Positions 1 to 8,807 of a stretch of 64,000 bases of DNA are shown one piece after another. Under the pieces are notes generated by a model, which had not been told where the DNA came from, ran no database searches, and saw only the letters and a program-made list of their open reading frames with translations. Positions within the stretch are counted from its first letter, which is position 1. Each line of letters starts with the position of its first letter. Both the position numbers and the translations under genes were made by a program. The DNA lies in assembly GCF_019740335.1 (NCBI RefSeq), contig NZ_JAHXZS010000008.1:1-64000 (forward strand), in the 5' to 3' direction. Source of the DNA: Alteraquisediminimonas sediminicola. GTDB lineage: Bacteria; Pseudomonadota; Alphaproteobacteria; Sphingomonadales; Sphingomonadaceae.

Positions 1-451
1 TTTGCAGCGTTTCGCGAATGGCACCCTTGAGCTTGAGCGTGAGCCCGGCTTCCGCGATGGCGGCATCTGCGGTGGCAACCAACGCGTCTTCTGCGATCAG
101 GCCGCACGCCTCCGCATTGTCGAGGATATACGCGACCTCAGCGGCATTCAGCATGAAGTTGATCGGCACCATCACCGCGCCGAGCCGGGCAAGCGCAAAG
201 CGTACAACGACAAACGCATGGTTGTTGTGCGACAGCATCGCAATATGATCGCCCTTGCCCACGCCGCGCGCTGCCAAGGCGTTCGCCATTCTGTTCACGA
301 TGTCATCAAGCGCGGCGAAGCTTTGTCGCAGATCGCCATAGACAATGGCTGTTTTGTTCGGCGTGCGAACCGCGCTGCGGTAGAGCAGATCGCCTAGACG
401 ATGACGGCGGGCGCTTTTGAGCAGATTCGCGATATTGCCTTCGGTACGCAT
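1..451 (-). CDS. Acyl-CoA synthetase (AMP-binding), N-terminal part only
   Basis: The first 150 residues of an AMP-forming acyl-CoA ligase are readable from the ATG at 451; the rest lies beyond the left edge. The sequence shows the typical N-terminal pattern of this family: a 'YGDLRQSF' strand, a helix with 'NALAARGVGKGDHIAMLSHN', and 'RLGAVMVPINFMLNAAEVAYI'. The ATP-binding and adenylate-forming motifs are outside the window. Such enzymes activate a carboxylic acid with ATP and CoA before beta-oxidation. It is the last visible gene of a minus-strand operon behind a Baeyer-Villiger monooxygenase, so a ring-cleavage acid is a plausible substrate. Substrate cannot be read from this part. Confidence 0.85.
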   Translation of the reverse strand, partial: MRTEGNIANLLKSARRHRLGDLLYRSAVRTPNKTAIVYGDLRQSFAALDDIVNRMANALAARGVGKGDHIAMLSHNNHAFVVVRFALARLGAVMVPINFMLNAAEVAYILDNAEACGLIAEDALVATADAAIAEAGLTLKLKGAIRETLQ

Positions 452-556
452 CGGTTCTTTCCCTGCATTGCGGTTGTCGGGCGAAAGCACGTCTGACTGG
501 CCGACTTGGCGCGCGCCCATCGACCTGTCAGACCTTACTCACGCCCTACAACTTCA

Positions 557-2404
557 TCAGCGGTGGAGCGTGAGCCCCTCAAACCTACCATCCGCTCGCC
601 ACTGCGCGAGCATTTTGTAGAATTTCAGCGCGCCTTCCGGGTAATGGCCCTGCAGGAAGCCCGAGTTGTTCTTCGAGCCGCCTTCGGCGTTGTAATAGCC
701 CGGCGTGCAGCTCTTGAGATAATCGGTCATCGCATTGGGGGCTGTCACCAGCGCCACATAATCCGCCTCAGCGTCCTTCGTTGTCTCCATCGACTTGATG
801 CCCTTCGCATTGGCATCGGCGATCACCTTCGCAATGTGATAGGATTGTTGGTCGGCCATATAGGTGAAGTTCGGTGCATAGCCCGTCTGGGTGAAGCCCA
901 GATGGAAGCAATTGGGGAAGCCATAAGAGAACAACCCTTGATAGGTGCGCATGCCATTGGCCCAGTAATCGCCCAGCTTAACGCCATCGCGACCAATGAC
1001 TTCCATTTCCGCCTGATGCGTATAGGTGGCCCGGTTCACTTCAAAACCGGTGGCGAAGATCAGGCAGTCCAATTCATATTCGACGCCGTCGACCACGACA
1101 CCCTTTTCGGTGATGCGATCCACGCCTTTGCCTTCGGTATCCACCAAGGTCACATTGGGGCGGTTGAACGTGGGCAGATATTCATCATGGAAGCACGGAC
1201 GCTTGCACCACGGGCGATACCAAGCCTTCAGCCTCTCAGCGGTCTTCGGGTCTTTCACAATCGATACCACGCGGTCGCGGACGCGGTTGTCATGTTGGAA
1301 ATCGATGATCTCGGCCAGCTGGTTAAGCTCTGCATCTGACAGATTCGACGAACCCGAGCCATCGAGCAGCTCACCAAGCGACTTGAACAATTCCGTCCAG
1401 CCGTCCTTGATCAGGTCTTCCTCGAAATCGGCACCGACCAGCATCGCGGTGAAATTATCGTTGCGCACCGTCTGCCAACCGGACTCAAGCGTCTTGAACC
1501 ATTCCGGATCTGTCGGCCGGTTACGGCGTTCGTCCACCGACGAAGGCGTCCGCTGGAACACGTACAGATGCTTTGAATCCCTGCCCAGATGCGGGATCAC
1601 CTGCACGGCGGTGGCGCCAGTGCCGATGATGCCAACACGCTTATCGGCAAGACGATCCATCGGCGTCGACGGCGTGCCGCCCGTATAAGCATAATCCCAA
1701 CGGCTAGTGTGGAAGATATGGCCCTTGAAGTCGCGCACGCCCGGAATCCCCGGCAGCTTCGGCAGATTGAGCGAGCCGCTGGAGATGACGACATAATGCG
1801 CGTCAAACACGTCGCCACGATCAGTCGTGACCGTCCAGCGGTCCGTCGCCTCGTTCCATGTGCAGTCCTTTACCTGCGTCTGGAAATAGGAGAGATTATA
1901 CAGGTCAAAATGATGGCCGATGCGTTGCGCGTGCTCAAAAATCTCCGTCCCAAAGGAATATTTCGCCTTGGGCATATAGCCGGTTTCCTCCAGCAGCGGG
2001 AGGTAGATATAGGATTCGACGTCACACTGTGCGCCGGGATAGCGGTTCCAATACCATGTGCCGCCAAAGTCCCCTGCACGCTCGATGATGCGAAAGCTAT
2101 CGATGCCCTCCTGCCGCAGTCGCGCACCCATATAGAGGCCGCCAAAACCGCCGCCGAGCACCAGCACCTCGACCTTTTCCGTCACAGGCGCGCGCTCGAT
2201 GCGCGGCGTGAAGGGGTCTTCATTGCAATGCGCGAATTCAGTCTCGATCTCCGGATACTGTTTCTCGCTATTGGCGCGCAGACGACGGTCGCGCTCAAAC
2301 TGATATTTTGCCCGCATTTCCTCCGGATCGAAGCCTAGCTCGGCCGCAGTGGGAATGCTCAGCTTGCCGCTCTTGCCGAACAGCGAAGTGGCCTTATCCA
2401 TCAT
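557..2404 (-). CDS. Type I Baeyer-Villiger monooxygenase (flavin-containing)
   Basis: A 615-residue FAD/NADPH monooxygenase that would insert oxygen next to a ketone to give an ester or lactone. The FAD Rossmann motif is GGGFGG (84-89), the Baeyer-Villiger fingerprint FKGHIFHTSRWDY is at about 226-238 (FxGxxxHTxxW), the NADPH Rossmann motif GTGATA is at about 261-266, and FQRTP follows. The extra N-terminal ~70 residues are typical of the larger cyclic-ketone enzymes in this family. A GAGAGGAAA ribosome-binding site precedes the ATG; a second ATG follows directly. It lies 39 bp after a limonene-epoxide-hydrolase-like gene and before an acyl-CoA ligase, so a cyclic ketone in a terpenoid-like pathway is a reasonable guess, not a demonstrated substrate. 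Confidence 0.93.
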   Translation of the reverse strand: MMDKATSLFGKSGKLSIPTAAELGFDPEEMRAKYQFERDRRLRANSEKQYPEIETEFAHCNEDPFTPRIERAPVTEKVEVLVLGGGFGGLYMGARLRQEGIDSFRIIERAGDFGGTWYWNRYPGAQCDVESYIYLPLLEETGYMPKAKYSFGTEIFEHAQRIGHHFDLYNLSYFQTQVKDCTWNEATDRWTVTTDRGDVFDAHYVVISSGSLNLPKLPGIPGVRDFKGHIFHTSRWDYAYTGGTPSTPMDRLADKRVGIIGTGATAVQVIPHLGRDSKHLYVFQRTPSSVDERRNRPTDPEWFKTLESGWQTVRNDNFTAMLVGADFEEDLIKDGWTELFKSLGELLDGSGSSNLSDAELNQLAEIIDFQHDNRVRDRVVSIVKDPKTAERLKAWYRPWCKRPCFHDEYLPTFNRPNVTLVDTEGKGVDRITEKGVVVDGVEYELDCLIFATGFEVNRATYTHQAEMEVIGRDGVKLGDYWANGMRTYQGLFSYGFPNCFHLGFTQTGYAPNFTYMADQQSYHIAKVIADANAKGIKSMETTKDAEADYVALVTAPNAMTDYLKSCTPGYYNAEGGSKNNSGFLQGHYPEGALKFYKMLAQWRADGRFEGLTLHR

Positions 2405-2443
2405 TATTTCCTCTCGAATTCAATATATTGCATCTCACAGCAC

Positions 2444-2860
2444 TCAGAGCACGAGGCTCGGGCCGCCGTGGTTGGTCCAATAGGCGTTGTCATAATATTC
2501 GCGCCATTCGATGATCTTGCCGTTCACGGTGACCTCGAACATGCCGCAGACCTTGAGTTCCATTTCCCATTTGCCGCTGCCGGACCAATCCCAGCGATCG
2601 ACGCGCTCGGTGATGACCTTGTTTTCATAGGCAAAGCAGTTGACCAGCTCGAATTCGACGCGCTTTGCAGGCGCGAGGATAGACGCGATCATCTTGTGCA
2701 CATTCGCCTTGCCCTTGATCGCTTCGAGCGGCTGGTTGAGATAGCACATATCCTCGGTGGCATATTCCATGCAGAAATCTGCATTGCGGAGGTTCCAGCC
2801 ATTGAGGAAGGCGCGGACGACTTTCTCGTTGCGAGCGAGACGGGGATCAGTGTTGTTCAT
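2444..2860 (-). CDS. Limonene-1,2-epoxide hydrolase-like protein with Asp-to-Glu change
   Basis: A 138-residue NTF2-fold protein of the limonene-1,2-epoxide hydrolase (LEH) family. In known LEH enzymes a Tyr and an Asn hold the water, and an Asp-Arg-Asp triad activates it. Here Y40 and N42 (YLN), R86 and D88 (ERVD) are present, but the last triad position, normally WRD-Y, is WRE (W119-R120-E121). The protein may therefore be slower, altered in specificity, or structural. It is the second gene of the operon, 15 bp after a close paralogue that keeps the Asp. The ATG at 2860 follows an AGCAAC/GGAGCAAC-type site. It could also be a partner in a heterodimer with its paralogue. Confidence 0.85.
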   Translation of the reverse strand: MNNTDPRLARNEKVVRAFLNGWNLRNADFCMEYATEDMCYLNQPLEAIKGKANVHKMIASILAPAKRVEFELVNCFAYENKVITERVDRWDWSGSGKWEMELKVCGMFEVTVNGKIIEWREYYDNAYWTNHGGPSLVL

Positions 2861-2875
2861 GAATGTTGCTCCGGA

Positions 2876-3289
2876 TCAATCGAGGTGCAGGGTGGGGCCG
2901 CCATTCGCGAACCACATTTGGTTGTCGAAATAATCGCGCCAACCACAGATCAGGCCCTCTTCGTTGAGGTCGAACATGCCGATGCACGGCAATGCAAGAC
3001 CCCAGCCCTTGCCATCGAAATCCCAAAGATCCAGCCGTTCGGACACCACGACATTGCCGCGGCCAAAGCAGTTGCGCAGTTCCCAGTGGACGCGCTTCGA
3101 CAACTTCATAATGCCGTCAACTATCTGACGGACATCCTTCTGGCCCACCACAGGCTCAAGCGGCTGGTTGATATAGACGATGTCGTCCGACAGGCAGCGC
3201 ATCGCATGGTCGAAGTCGAGTGCTTCCCAGCAATCAATGAACTCGCGCACTTTCGCAACGTTGCGCGCGACCTTTTCTTCTTCAGTCAT
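2876..3289 (-). CDS. Limonene-1,2-epoxide hydrolase-like protein with complete triad
   Basis: A 137-residue LEH-family protein, close to the usual length. All expected active-site residues are visible: Y39 and N41 (YIN), R85 and D87 (ERLD) and D120 (GWRDYFD). The reaction would be hydrolysis of an epoxide to a vicinal diol. An upstream in-frame ATG at 3334 exists, but the ATG at 3289 has a strong GGAGGAG site eight bases before it and gives the family length, so it was chosen. It is the first gene of the minus-strand operon LEH - LEH - monooxygenase - CoA ligase. A TTGACA-like -35 lies near 3384-3389 on the minus strand; no convincing -10 is seen. Confidence 0.88.
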   Translation of the reverse strand: MTEEEKVARNVAKVREFIDCWEALDFDHAMRCLSDDIVYINQPLEPVVGQKDVRQIVDGIMKLSKRVHWELRNCFGRGNVVVSERLDLWDFDGKGWGLALPCIGMFDLNEEGLICGWRDYFDNQMWFANGGPTLHLD

Positions 3290-3465
3290 TGCATCTCCTC
3301 CATCTTGGCTCGCAATCCCATGCGAGCGCTTCATTGATGGGATAATGCTATGGATCGACCACTAGGACGCCAATGGAAGGGCGTGTCAAAATCTGTTACT
3401 TTGATGACAGGCGAAGAAGCGATCCCCGAGACCCATGCCCCCGGGATCGAGAAGGCGCAACCTAC

Positions 3466-3714
3466 TCAAAACGATGTCGCCACCACCCATAGCCGCAACA
3501 TCGAGACCGGCACATGAGATGCGGCCTCGCCGAATAGCTGCCGCCACTCGGCTTTGATATCGGCGGGTGAGAGGGTCGACAGGTTTCCCACCCTGTCTGA
3601 CACGTCGCGCGTCATTGTTCGACGCCAATGAGGTAATAGTGAGCTACGCCTTGCTTGATAGCGTGTTAGACCACATAGCCACGTTTACGCAAACCACTCA
3701 CCGCCGCGCGGATA
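3466..3714 (-). pseudogene. Remnant of DUF3489-DUF2924 recombinase module
   Basis: This stretch matches the DUF2924 and DUF3489 genes found intact at 28492-29228. The DUF2924 part starts at 3615 and keeps about 42 residues (to ...VSMLRL) before unrelated sequence and a stop at 3466. The DUF3489 part (3612-3714) keeps only the last ~33 residues and has an in-frame TAA after RGYVV. The two still overlap by the ATGA seen in the intact copies. The DUF3489 side is cut exactly where an IS6-like end begins at 3715. No recombinase sequence is left here. It is clearly non-functional. Confidence 0.85.
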
Positions 3715-4046
3715 GGCACTGTCAAAGCAAATTGGCCGCTCGGCCCCTGCCCTGCTAGCCACCGGAAATGAGCAAGCCTGCGAACCCGTTCCGCTACTTC
3801 AACTCTTCACCCGAGGTGATCCGTCTGGCGGTAATGATGTATGTGCGTTTCCCATTGAGCCTGCGCAATGTCGAGGACCTGCTATTCAAGCGAGGAATCG
3901 ACATCTGCCACGAAACGGTTCGGCTGTGGTGGAACAGGTTCGGACCGATGTTCGCTGCGGATATCCGGCGGCAGCGGGTCAACCAGATGCGAGGTTTCCG
4001 ACATTGGAGATGGCGCCTCGATGAGGTCTACGTAATGATCAATGGC
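3715..4046 (+). mobile_element. Truncated IS6-family insertion sequence, 5' part
   Basis: An IS6-like left end starts with GGCACTGTCAAAGCA at 3715. The transposase starts at ATG 3768 and reads as an IS6-family DDE enzyme for about 92 residues (FRYFNSSPEVIRLAVMMYVR, then HETVRLWWNRFGPMFA, then FRHWRWRLDEVYVMINGD, which includes the first catalytic Asp). After about 4046 the similarity stops and the frame runs on into unrelated sequence to 4313. The other two acidic residues and the right end are missing, so it cannot transpose itself. It interrupts a recombinase-module remnant on its left and faces a terminase remnant on its right. The 135 bases from 4047 to 4181 hold nothing recognisable. Confidence 0.85.
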
Positions 4047-4181
4047 GACCCGAGGCAAGCTAGTTCAGGCCACCCAAGCTTCTCGTTCGAAGTAGATAGG
4101 GCTGACCGAACCCCACCTGTTCAGATGGAATTCCAGATTGAAGTCAGGGTAATTGAGCAAAATAGTGGATATGGCGCCCAC

Positions 4182-4940
4182 TCAGGGCGAGTAATATCCA
4201 TACTCTTCTATCGCTCGCTTGGCGAAATAGGCGACCCACGCTTCAGGACCATTGTAGCTTTTGATATAAGCGAGCGCCTGCAACATGGAATTGAGCTGAT
4301 CGTCGAAGGTTAGACGCTCACGATAGATATCGAGCAGGAAATAGCTTGTGCCTGAGAGCGCCCAAGTCGAGCAGACGCTGTAATCATTGTGGCGCTCCGT
4401 CTCATAGGCCGTGTTCCAGCTCTGGATGATCACTTCGACCTTATAATGCTCAGGCCGCATCTCGTAGCGGCGCAGCCAGCTGAGCTGGAAGAGCGTGCCG
4501 CCACCTGCACATGGGCGCTGATTATATTGCGCTTCGAAGTCCCGCTCTCCCATCGCATGGCGGAGCCGGTCGATTTCCGCTTAATCGAACCGTTCTGGAT
4601 GCAGGATATTACCTGGATAGCGCGTTATCTCACCGCCGTCCGATACTGGGATGGTCTGCTGTCGTGGTGCAATAAGTGGGAGGCAGAGCTCATCCCATCC
4701 ACCGCCAGCCGCGAGTTGTCCGGGCAGGTCCTCCAGATGCAATCGCTGGGCCACCAGAAGGATTCTACCCGTCTTTGGATTGTTGAGACGACTCAACACT
4801 GTGCCGGTGAACCAGTCGATTGCGCCTTGTCGCGCGACCTCACTATGCGCGTCTTTGGCCTTGATCGGGTCGTCGATAATGGTGAAGTCACCACCCCGTC
4901 CGGTCAGCGTACCGCCGGTCGAGGTGGACAGCCTCAGCAA
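4182..4940 (-). pseudogene. Decayed phage terminase large subunit
   Basis: Two open segments in the same frame (4940-4581 and 4553-4182), separated by a TAA at 4581-4583, together resemble the intact terminase at 23060-24670. The upstream part has STGGTLTGRGGDFTIIDDP (Walker B region) and the QRLHLEDL helicase-like motif; the downstream part has IIQSWNTA and HNDYSVCSTWA (start of the nuclease domain). Then the reading jumps from LDIYRERL straight to FDDQLNSMLQALAYI, which in the intact gene lie about 90 residues apart, so there is an in-frame internal deletion. The N-terminal ATPase half is missing too. It is a different terminase lineage from the intact one, not a recent copy. Confidence 0.85.
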
Positions 4941-4984
4941 TCAGGAAGTCCAGTCAAGAAAGTCAGGCCTTTAAAAAGCTGCAT

Positions 4985-5239
4985 ATGGACTTCCGCACAG
5001 TCTCGGGCATGTGTCGTCCCATGGACGAAATACCATTTGAGAACGAGCTAATGGATATGGCTGACCGGTTATGCACCGTCGTGGGCATAATCATGGAAGA
5101 CCACCATTTGCTGGCGGTCTCATTGTCGGCGACACAGACTGCCACAAAACCCCAAGATATTGAACAACTCGCTACGGCAGTTCAGAACATGGCTACCTTG
5201 ATTGAGGCCGCTAAGGTACTCACGCAACTCGGCAGATAA
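4985..5239 (+). CDS. Small hypothetical protein
   Basis: An 84-residue open frame (or 72 residues if the ATG at 5021, MDEIPFENELMDMAD, is used). The protein has a helical, slightly acidic composition and ends in VQNMATLIEAAKVLTQLGR, which looks like real coding sequence rather than a shadow. No clear ribosome-binding site precedes either ATG, and the frame is open upstream into the terminase remnant. I do not recognise a family. It may be a leftover of the same phage-like island as the terminase fragment next to it. Confidence 0.4.
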   Translation: MDFRTVSGMCRPMDEIPFENELMDMADRLCTVVGIIMEDHHLLAVSLSATQTATKPQDIEQLATAVQNMATLIEAAKVLTQLGR

Positions 5240-5290
5240 GTTATGACCTACGTGATTGTCCGTTTTGTTGGCAATCCGGAACGGCAGGTT

Positions 5291-5413
5291 TTAGGAACGA
5301 CTTGCGAATAGCGGCCGCTTGATGCGGGTATCCGCGATGGTAGCGACACGCTCGATGTCGGTCATTGGCATCCATTCGTTGGCCTCGCGAAGGAGAACGT
5401 TAGTAGGATGGTA
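5291..5413 (-). pseudogene. Fragment of an unrecognised protein
   Basis: Within the otherwise empty stretch 5240-5609, one minus-strand frame gives a protein-like ending with the segments TNVLLREANEWMPMTDIE and RIKRPLFASR, stopping at 5291. There is no start codon and a TAG closes the frame just upstream. I do not recognise the family; the composition suggests the C-terminal end of a real gene. The rest of 5240-5609 shows nothing I can name. Confidence 0.3.
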
Positions 5414-5609
5414 CTAATACGGCTACAATGTGGACACTCCGAAAAGAAGATTTCGGTATAGGTGCGACTGTTTAGTCGTCCGCGTGGGCGGCCCACCTCC
5501 ACTTGATATGTACCCGATACAGGTGGGGTGTCGACACTCATTGATGTCTATGTTCACATTTGCATTTCTGGCACGAATATAGAAGAAGCTATAATCCTAT
5601 CTCAGTATA

Positions 5610-6206
5610 TCATACGCCCAAAGAAGAATAGCATCTAGAAACGATCATTTCTAAAAACTCTTCCTTCTTATCGTAAGTCCATTCCGATGGATGTAGTATG
5701 GATTGAAGCCCCAATCCCTGAATGGAAATAAGAAGATCTGCGGTATAATTATAAGCAATATTCGATTCTGGAGACGATTTTTTTACGCCTCTTTTGTACA
5801 TTATTTCTAGCGCCATTTTTCTGACATCTTCAGTTCTGCGCTCCTGCTCTAGAAGAAGATTTTTATCCATGAGTGCAAACTGAAAGAAAGCTAAATAAAC
5901 CCTCCAATATTCTGGTCGGTCAGCATAGGCTAAGGCTTTAACAAAGGCGACAAGATCGCTGTCGTCATGCATCAGGGCTTGATAGACCCGCTGATAGGAT
6001 TGTTTCGAAGCTGATTGGTAAGTGTAAAGCAACAGATCTTTCTTATTGGCGAAATAGTGCGTCACAACTGTCGTGCTGTAACCTGCGCGTTCAGCAACGC
6101 GACGAACGGTGACGCCATCTATCCCAAGCTCGGAAATGATATCTGTAACAATCTGAGCAATGCGCTCGCGGTGCTCCTCAGCCCTGTCTCTTCGTTTGGC
6201 ACTCAC
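5610..6206 (-). CDS. TetR-family transcriptional regulator
   Basis: A 198-residue regulator with an N-terminal helix-turn-helix: 'GIDGVTVRRVAERAGYSTTV' followed by VTHYFANKKDLLLY, about residues 27-60, the usual TetR pattern. The C-terminal ligand domain is variable. The start is a GTG at 6206 with GGAGGG eleven bases upstream; an ATG between them is out of frame. The gene is visibly more AT-rich than its neighbours, which may indicate separate origin. It lies downstream of a TonB receptor in the same direction but behind that gene's terminator, so it probably has its own promoter. The palindromic sites at 8808-8891 are candidate operators for it. Confidence 0.9.
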   Translation of the reverse strand: MSAKRRDRAEEHRERIAQIVTDIISELGIDGVTVRRVAERAGYSTTVVTHYFANKKDLLLYTYQSASKQSYQRVYQALMHDDSDLVAFVKALAYADRPEYWRVYLAFFQFALMDKNLLLEQERRTEDVRKMALEIMYKRGVKKSSPESNIAYNYTADLLISIQGLGLQSILHPSEWTYDKKEEFLEMIVSRCYSSLGV

Positions 6207-6280
6207 GCTGGCATGTTCCCTCCACGGCAGAATGCCGTTCTACACTTAACTATGAATATAGATAGACGCGTGCAATAGAA

Positions 6281-6317
6281 GAAAAAACCCGCCCGACCAG
6301 GGCTAAGTCGAGCGGGT
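6281..6317 (-). terminator. Rho-independent terminator of the TonB receptor gene
   Basis: On the minus strand a GC-rich stem (ACCCGCTCGACT pairing with the region 6287-6298, one mismatch) is followed by six T residues at 6287-6282. It lies 56 bases after the stop codon of the receptor at 6373. Confidence 0.8.
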
Positions 6318-6372
6318 GAGGATGAGGCCCTACATTCAGTCAACTCATGTAAGGCGACCTTAAATGACGATG

Positions 6373-8673
6373 TTAAAACTCAAATCCAACCTGTACGCCA
6401 TATGTGCTGGGCTCTCGTGCCGATGAGAATCCCCAAAGGGTCGGCCAAGCGGCCACAGTGAAGGCGGTATTTGAGCCGCGATCATCCAATAGGTTGCGGC
6501 CATAGATGGTGACCCGCCCCTTGGCGCCGGCCGTATTCATGTCCCAAATATACGATATGCTGGCGTCCACTAGGTTCTGAGGATCTGAACGCAGACGCGG
6601 ATCATTGCGAGGCACAATCACAGTCGAAGACCCGGCCTGCACGGCGGTGATGTAAAGCGCTGGATCCGCCGCGATCTGCTGATCATAACGTGCGAGGTAG
6701 CGATATCCGGCGTTTAGCTTAATCTTGCCGCTGAAGTTACCCACATCGACAGGGTGCGTATATTCGCCATTGACCGAGAAAGTGATCTTGGGCGCGTAAA
6801 TCAAGTCGACGCCTGAAAAATCAAAATTGCGGTTTTCAGTAATGGGAGCGCCGCCGAGCGTTACCCCGGTCGTTACCGGTTGAGTAACAATGAAGCCGCC
6901 GAACTTGGACTTGGTGTATCCAACAGAGCTTCTGAGTGTCAGGCCCTCCACTGGCCGCAATGTCAGATCCATTTCGAGACCCTTGATCTTGGCCGAAGCA
7001 GCATTGGTCACGACGGTCTCGTTACCGGTGCTAGGTGCCGGCAGAGCAACAGTCGTGGATTGCTGGATGCTCTTGTAGTTCGTATGGAATGCGGCAACAT
7101 TGATCGACAGCTTGCGATCCAGCCATTCGCTTTTCAGGCCGACTTCGAATGAGTCGACGGTTTCCGGATCATAGGGCTGGGAAGCCGAAAATGCTGACAA
7201 TCCGCGTCCGTTGAAGCCGCCAGAGCGATATCCGCGAGACCAAGAGCCGTAGAACATCATATCGTCATTAGGGCGATAGTCGATGCCCGCCTTCGGGGTA
7301 AACTTGCTCCAACTCTTGGTGGTCGGGCTGAGTGTGAGGGATGTGCCGCCCAGTTTGGTGAACATGGATTTTTCATCATGGGTCCAGCGCCCGCCGCCTG
7401 AGACACGCACGCGAGGGAGTATTTCCCAGTTCAGATCCAGGAATGCCGCATAGGATTCAGATTTTCCAACGGTATCTTGATAAGGCACGGGAGCGCCAAA
7501 TACTAATGTATGTTGAAGTATGTGATACTTGCTTTTGAAGTAATATAACCCGGACACATAGTCTATTTTGCTGCCAATGTCACCGGCTGCGCGCAACTCC
7601 TGACTAATCTGATGATATTTCTGATCACGACGCGCCAAATATAGGCCTGCAGTGGAAAAGTCCTGTTGTTGAGTCTCTTTGCTTTCGCGATAAGATGTGA
7701 CGGATGAAATCTTGACGCCGCCAGCCTGCAGATTCATTTCGAGCGTTGCAGCTGGCGCTTTATACCGACCTATATGCTCTCCTACAGGGAATACATTATA
7801 GAGATCATCCGTAATGTTGCCGCCGCACAGACCCGTTGGCAGATAGTCGCAAAAAGCGTCGCCAGCGCGAGTAAGTGAGGACGTAATCGGGTCGAATTTC
7901 TGTTGTTGCTGTTCAAGGGTGAGAAGGGCATCAAATTTATCGCTGGGGGTGAATAACAGCGAACCGCCAAAATTCTCATTGTTGCTGCCGCCGCGCTTTT
8001 GTCCGGTGCCGATTGTTTTGTAAAATCCGTCGCTCTGCTGGTGCATCTCAAACAGCTTCGCTGCCAAGACACCCTCGACAATGGGAACGTTCAGGATTGC
8101 CCGAGCACCGAATGAGCCGTAGCGCCCCATTGAGGCCTCGAACTTGCCACCCCACTCGCCAGTCGGGCGGGTGCGGCGGACATTGATGACGCCGGCAATT
8201 GTATTGCGCCCAAAGAGCGTTCCTTGAGGGCCGCGCAAGATTTCAATTGAGGCAATGTCGAAAAAGTCGAGCATCTGCCCGGTGGAAGTGCCGATATAAA
8301 CACCATCCACGTTAACGCCGACCGCCGGGTCAAAGGATTTCTCGATATCGGCAAAGGCGATACCTCTGATGGAGGCGTTTGCTGCGGCTGCACCGGTTGG
8401 GGCGATCGTGATCAGGACGTTCGGGGCTGCGCCTTGAAGGTCGCCAATCGTAAGCGCTGCTGCGCCCTCTAACTGCGATGGGGCAATGGCGGTAACGGAA
8501 ATCGGCGTATCCTGAATGGACTCAACGCGCCTACGCGCCGTGACGATGATTTCATTGCCGTCTGCGTTGCTTGCACCCGCCTCTTGCGCGTGGGCAGTAG
8601 CCCAGCCGCTCATCATAGCAATGCTGGCATAAAGGCTGGCTTTAAATCTTCTGATTGAGGAATGCCGTTTCAT
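6373..8673 (-). CDS. TonB-dependent outer-membrane receptor
   Basis: A 766-residue receptor with a signal peptide (FKASLYASIAMMSGWATAHA), a TonB-box-like EIIVTARRR at about 40-50, a plug domain (EILRGPQGTLFGRNTIAGVI at about 145) and a long beta-barrel that ends in an aromatic residue (VGFEF), as needed for outer-membrane insertion. Receptors of this type import substrates with energy from TonB. It is transcribed away from the phosphotransferase operon at 8996, sharing a promoter region with a perfect inverted repeat, so it probably takes up the compound handled by that operon. ATG at 8673 is preceded by GGGAGAGAAAT. Confidence 0.95.
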   Translation of the reverse strand: MKRHSSIRRFKASLYASIAMMSGWATAHAQEAGASNADGNEIIVTARRRVESIQDTPISVTAIAPSQLEGAAALTIGDLQGAAPNVLITIAPTGAAAANASIRGIAFADIEKSFDPAVGVNVDGVYIGTSTGQMLDFFDIASIEILRGPQGTLFGRNTIAGVINVRRTRPTGEWGGKFEASMGRYGSFGARAILNVPIVEGVLAAKLFEMHQQSDGFYKTIGTGQKRGGSNNENFGGSLLFTPSDKFDALLTLEQQQQKFDPITSSLTRAGDAFCDYLPTGLCGGNITDDLYNVFPVGEHIGRYKAPAATLEMNLQAGGVKISSVTSYRESKETQQQDFSTAGLYLARRDQKYHQISQELRAAGDIGSKIDYVSGLYYFKSKYHILQHTLVFGAPVPYQDTVGKSESYAAFLDLNWEILPRVRVSGGGRWTHDEKSMFTKLGGTSLTLSPTTKSWSKFTPKAGIDYRPNDDMMFYGSWSRGYRSGGFNGRGLSAFSASQPYDPETVDSFEVGLKSEWLDRKLSINVAAFHTNYKSIQQSTTVALPAPSTGNETVVTNAASAKIKGLEMDLTLRPVEGLTLRSSVGYTKSKFGGFIVTQPVTTGVTLGGAPITENRNFDFSGVDLIYAPKITFSVNGEYTHPVDVGNFSGKIKLNAGYRYLARYDQQIAADPALYITAVQAGSSTVIVPRNDPRLRSDPQNLVDASISYIWDMNTAGAKGRVTIYGRNLLDDRGSNTAFTVAAWPTLWGFSSAREPSTYGVQVGFEF

Positions 8674-8807
8674 ATTTCTCTCCCTATGTTTTTGGTGAAT
8701 CTGCCAGTCTTGGCTTCAAGGGCGCTGGCTTGTTCTGACTACGCTGGGCCGCAACAACTCGAGCCGATTGATTGGATAGCAACGGGTAGCGTGGCGCGAG
8801 CTAATAT

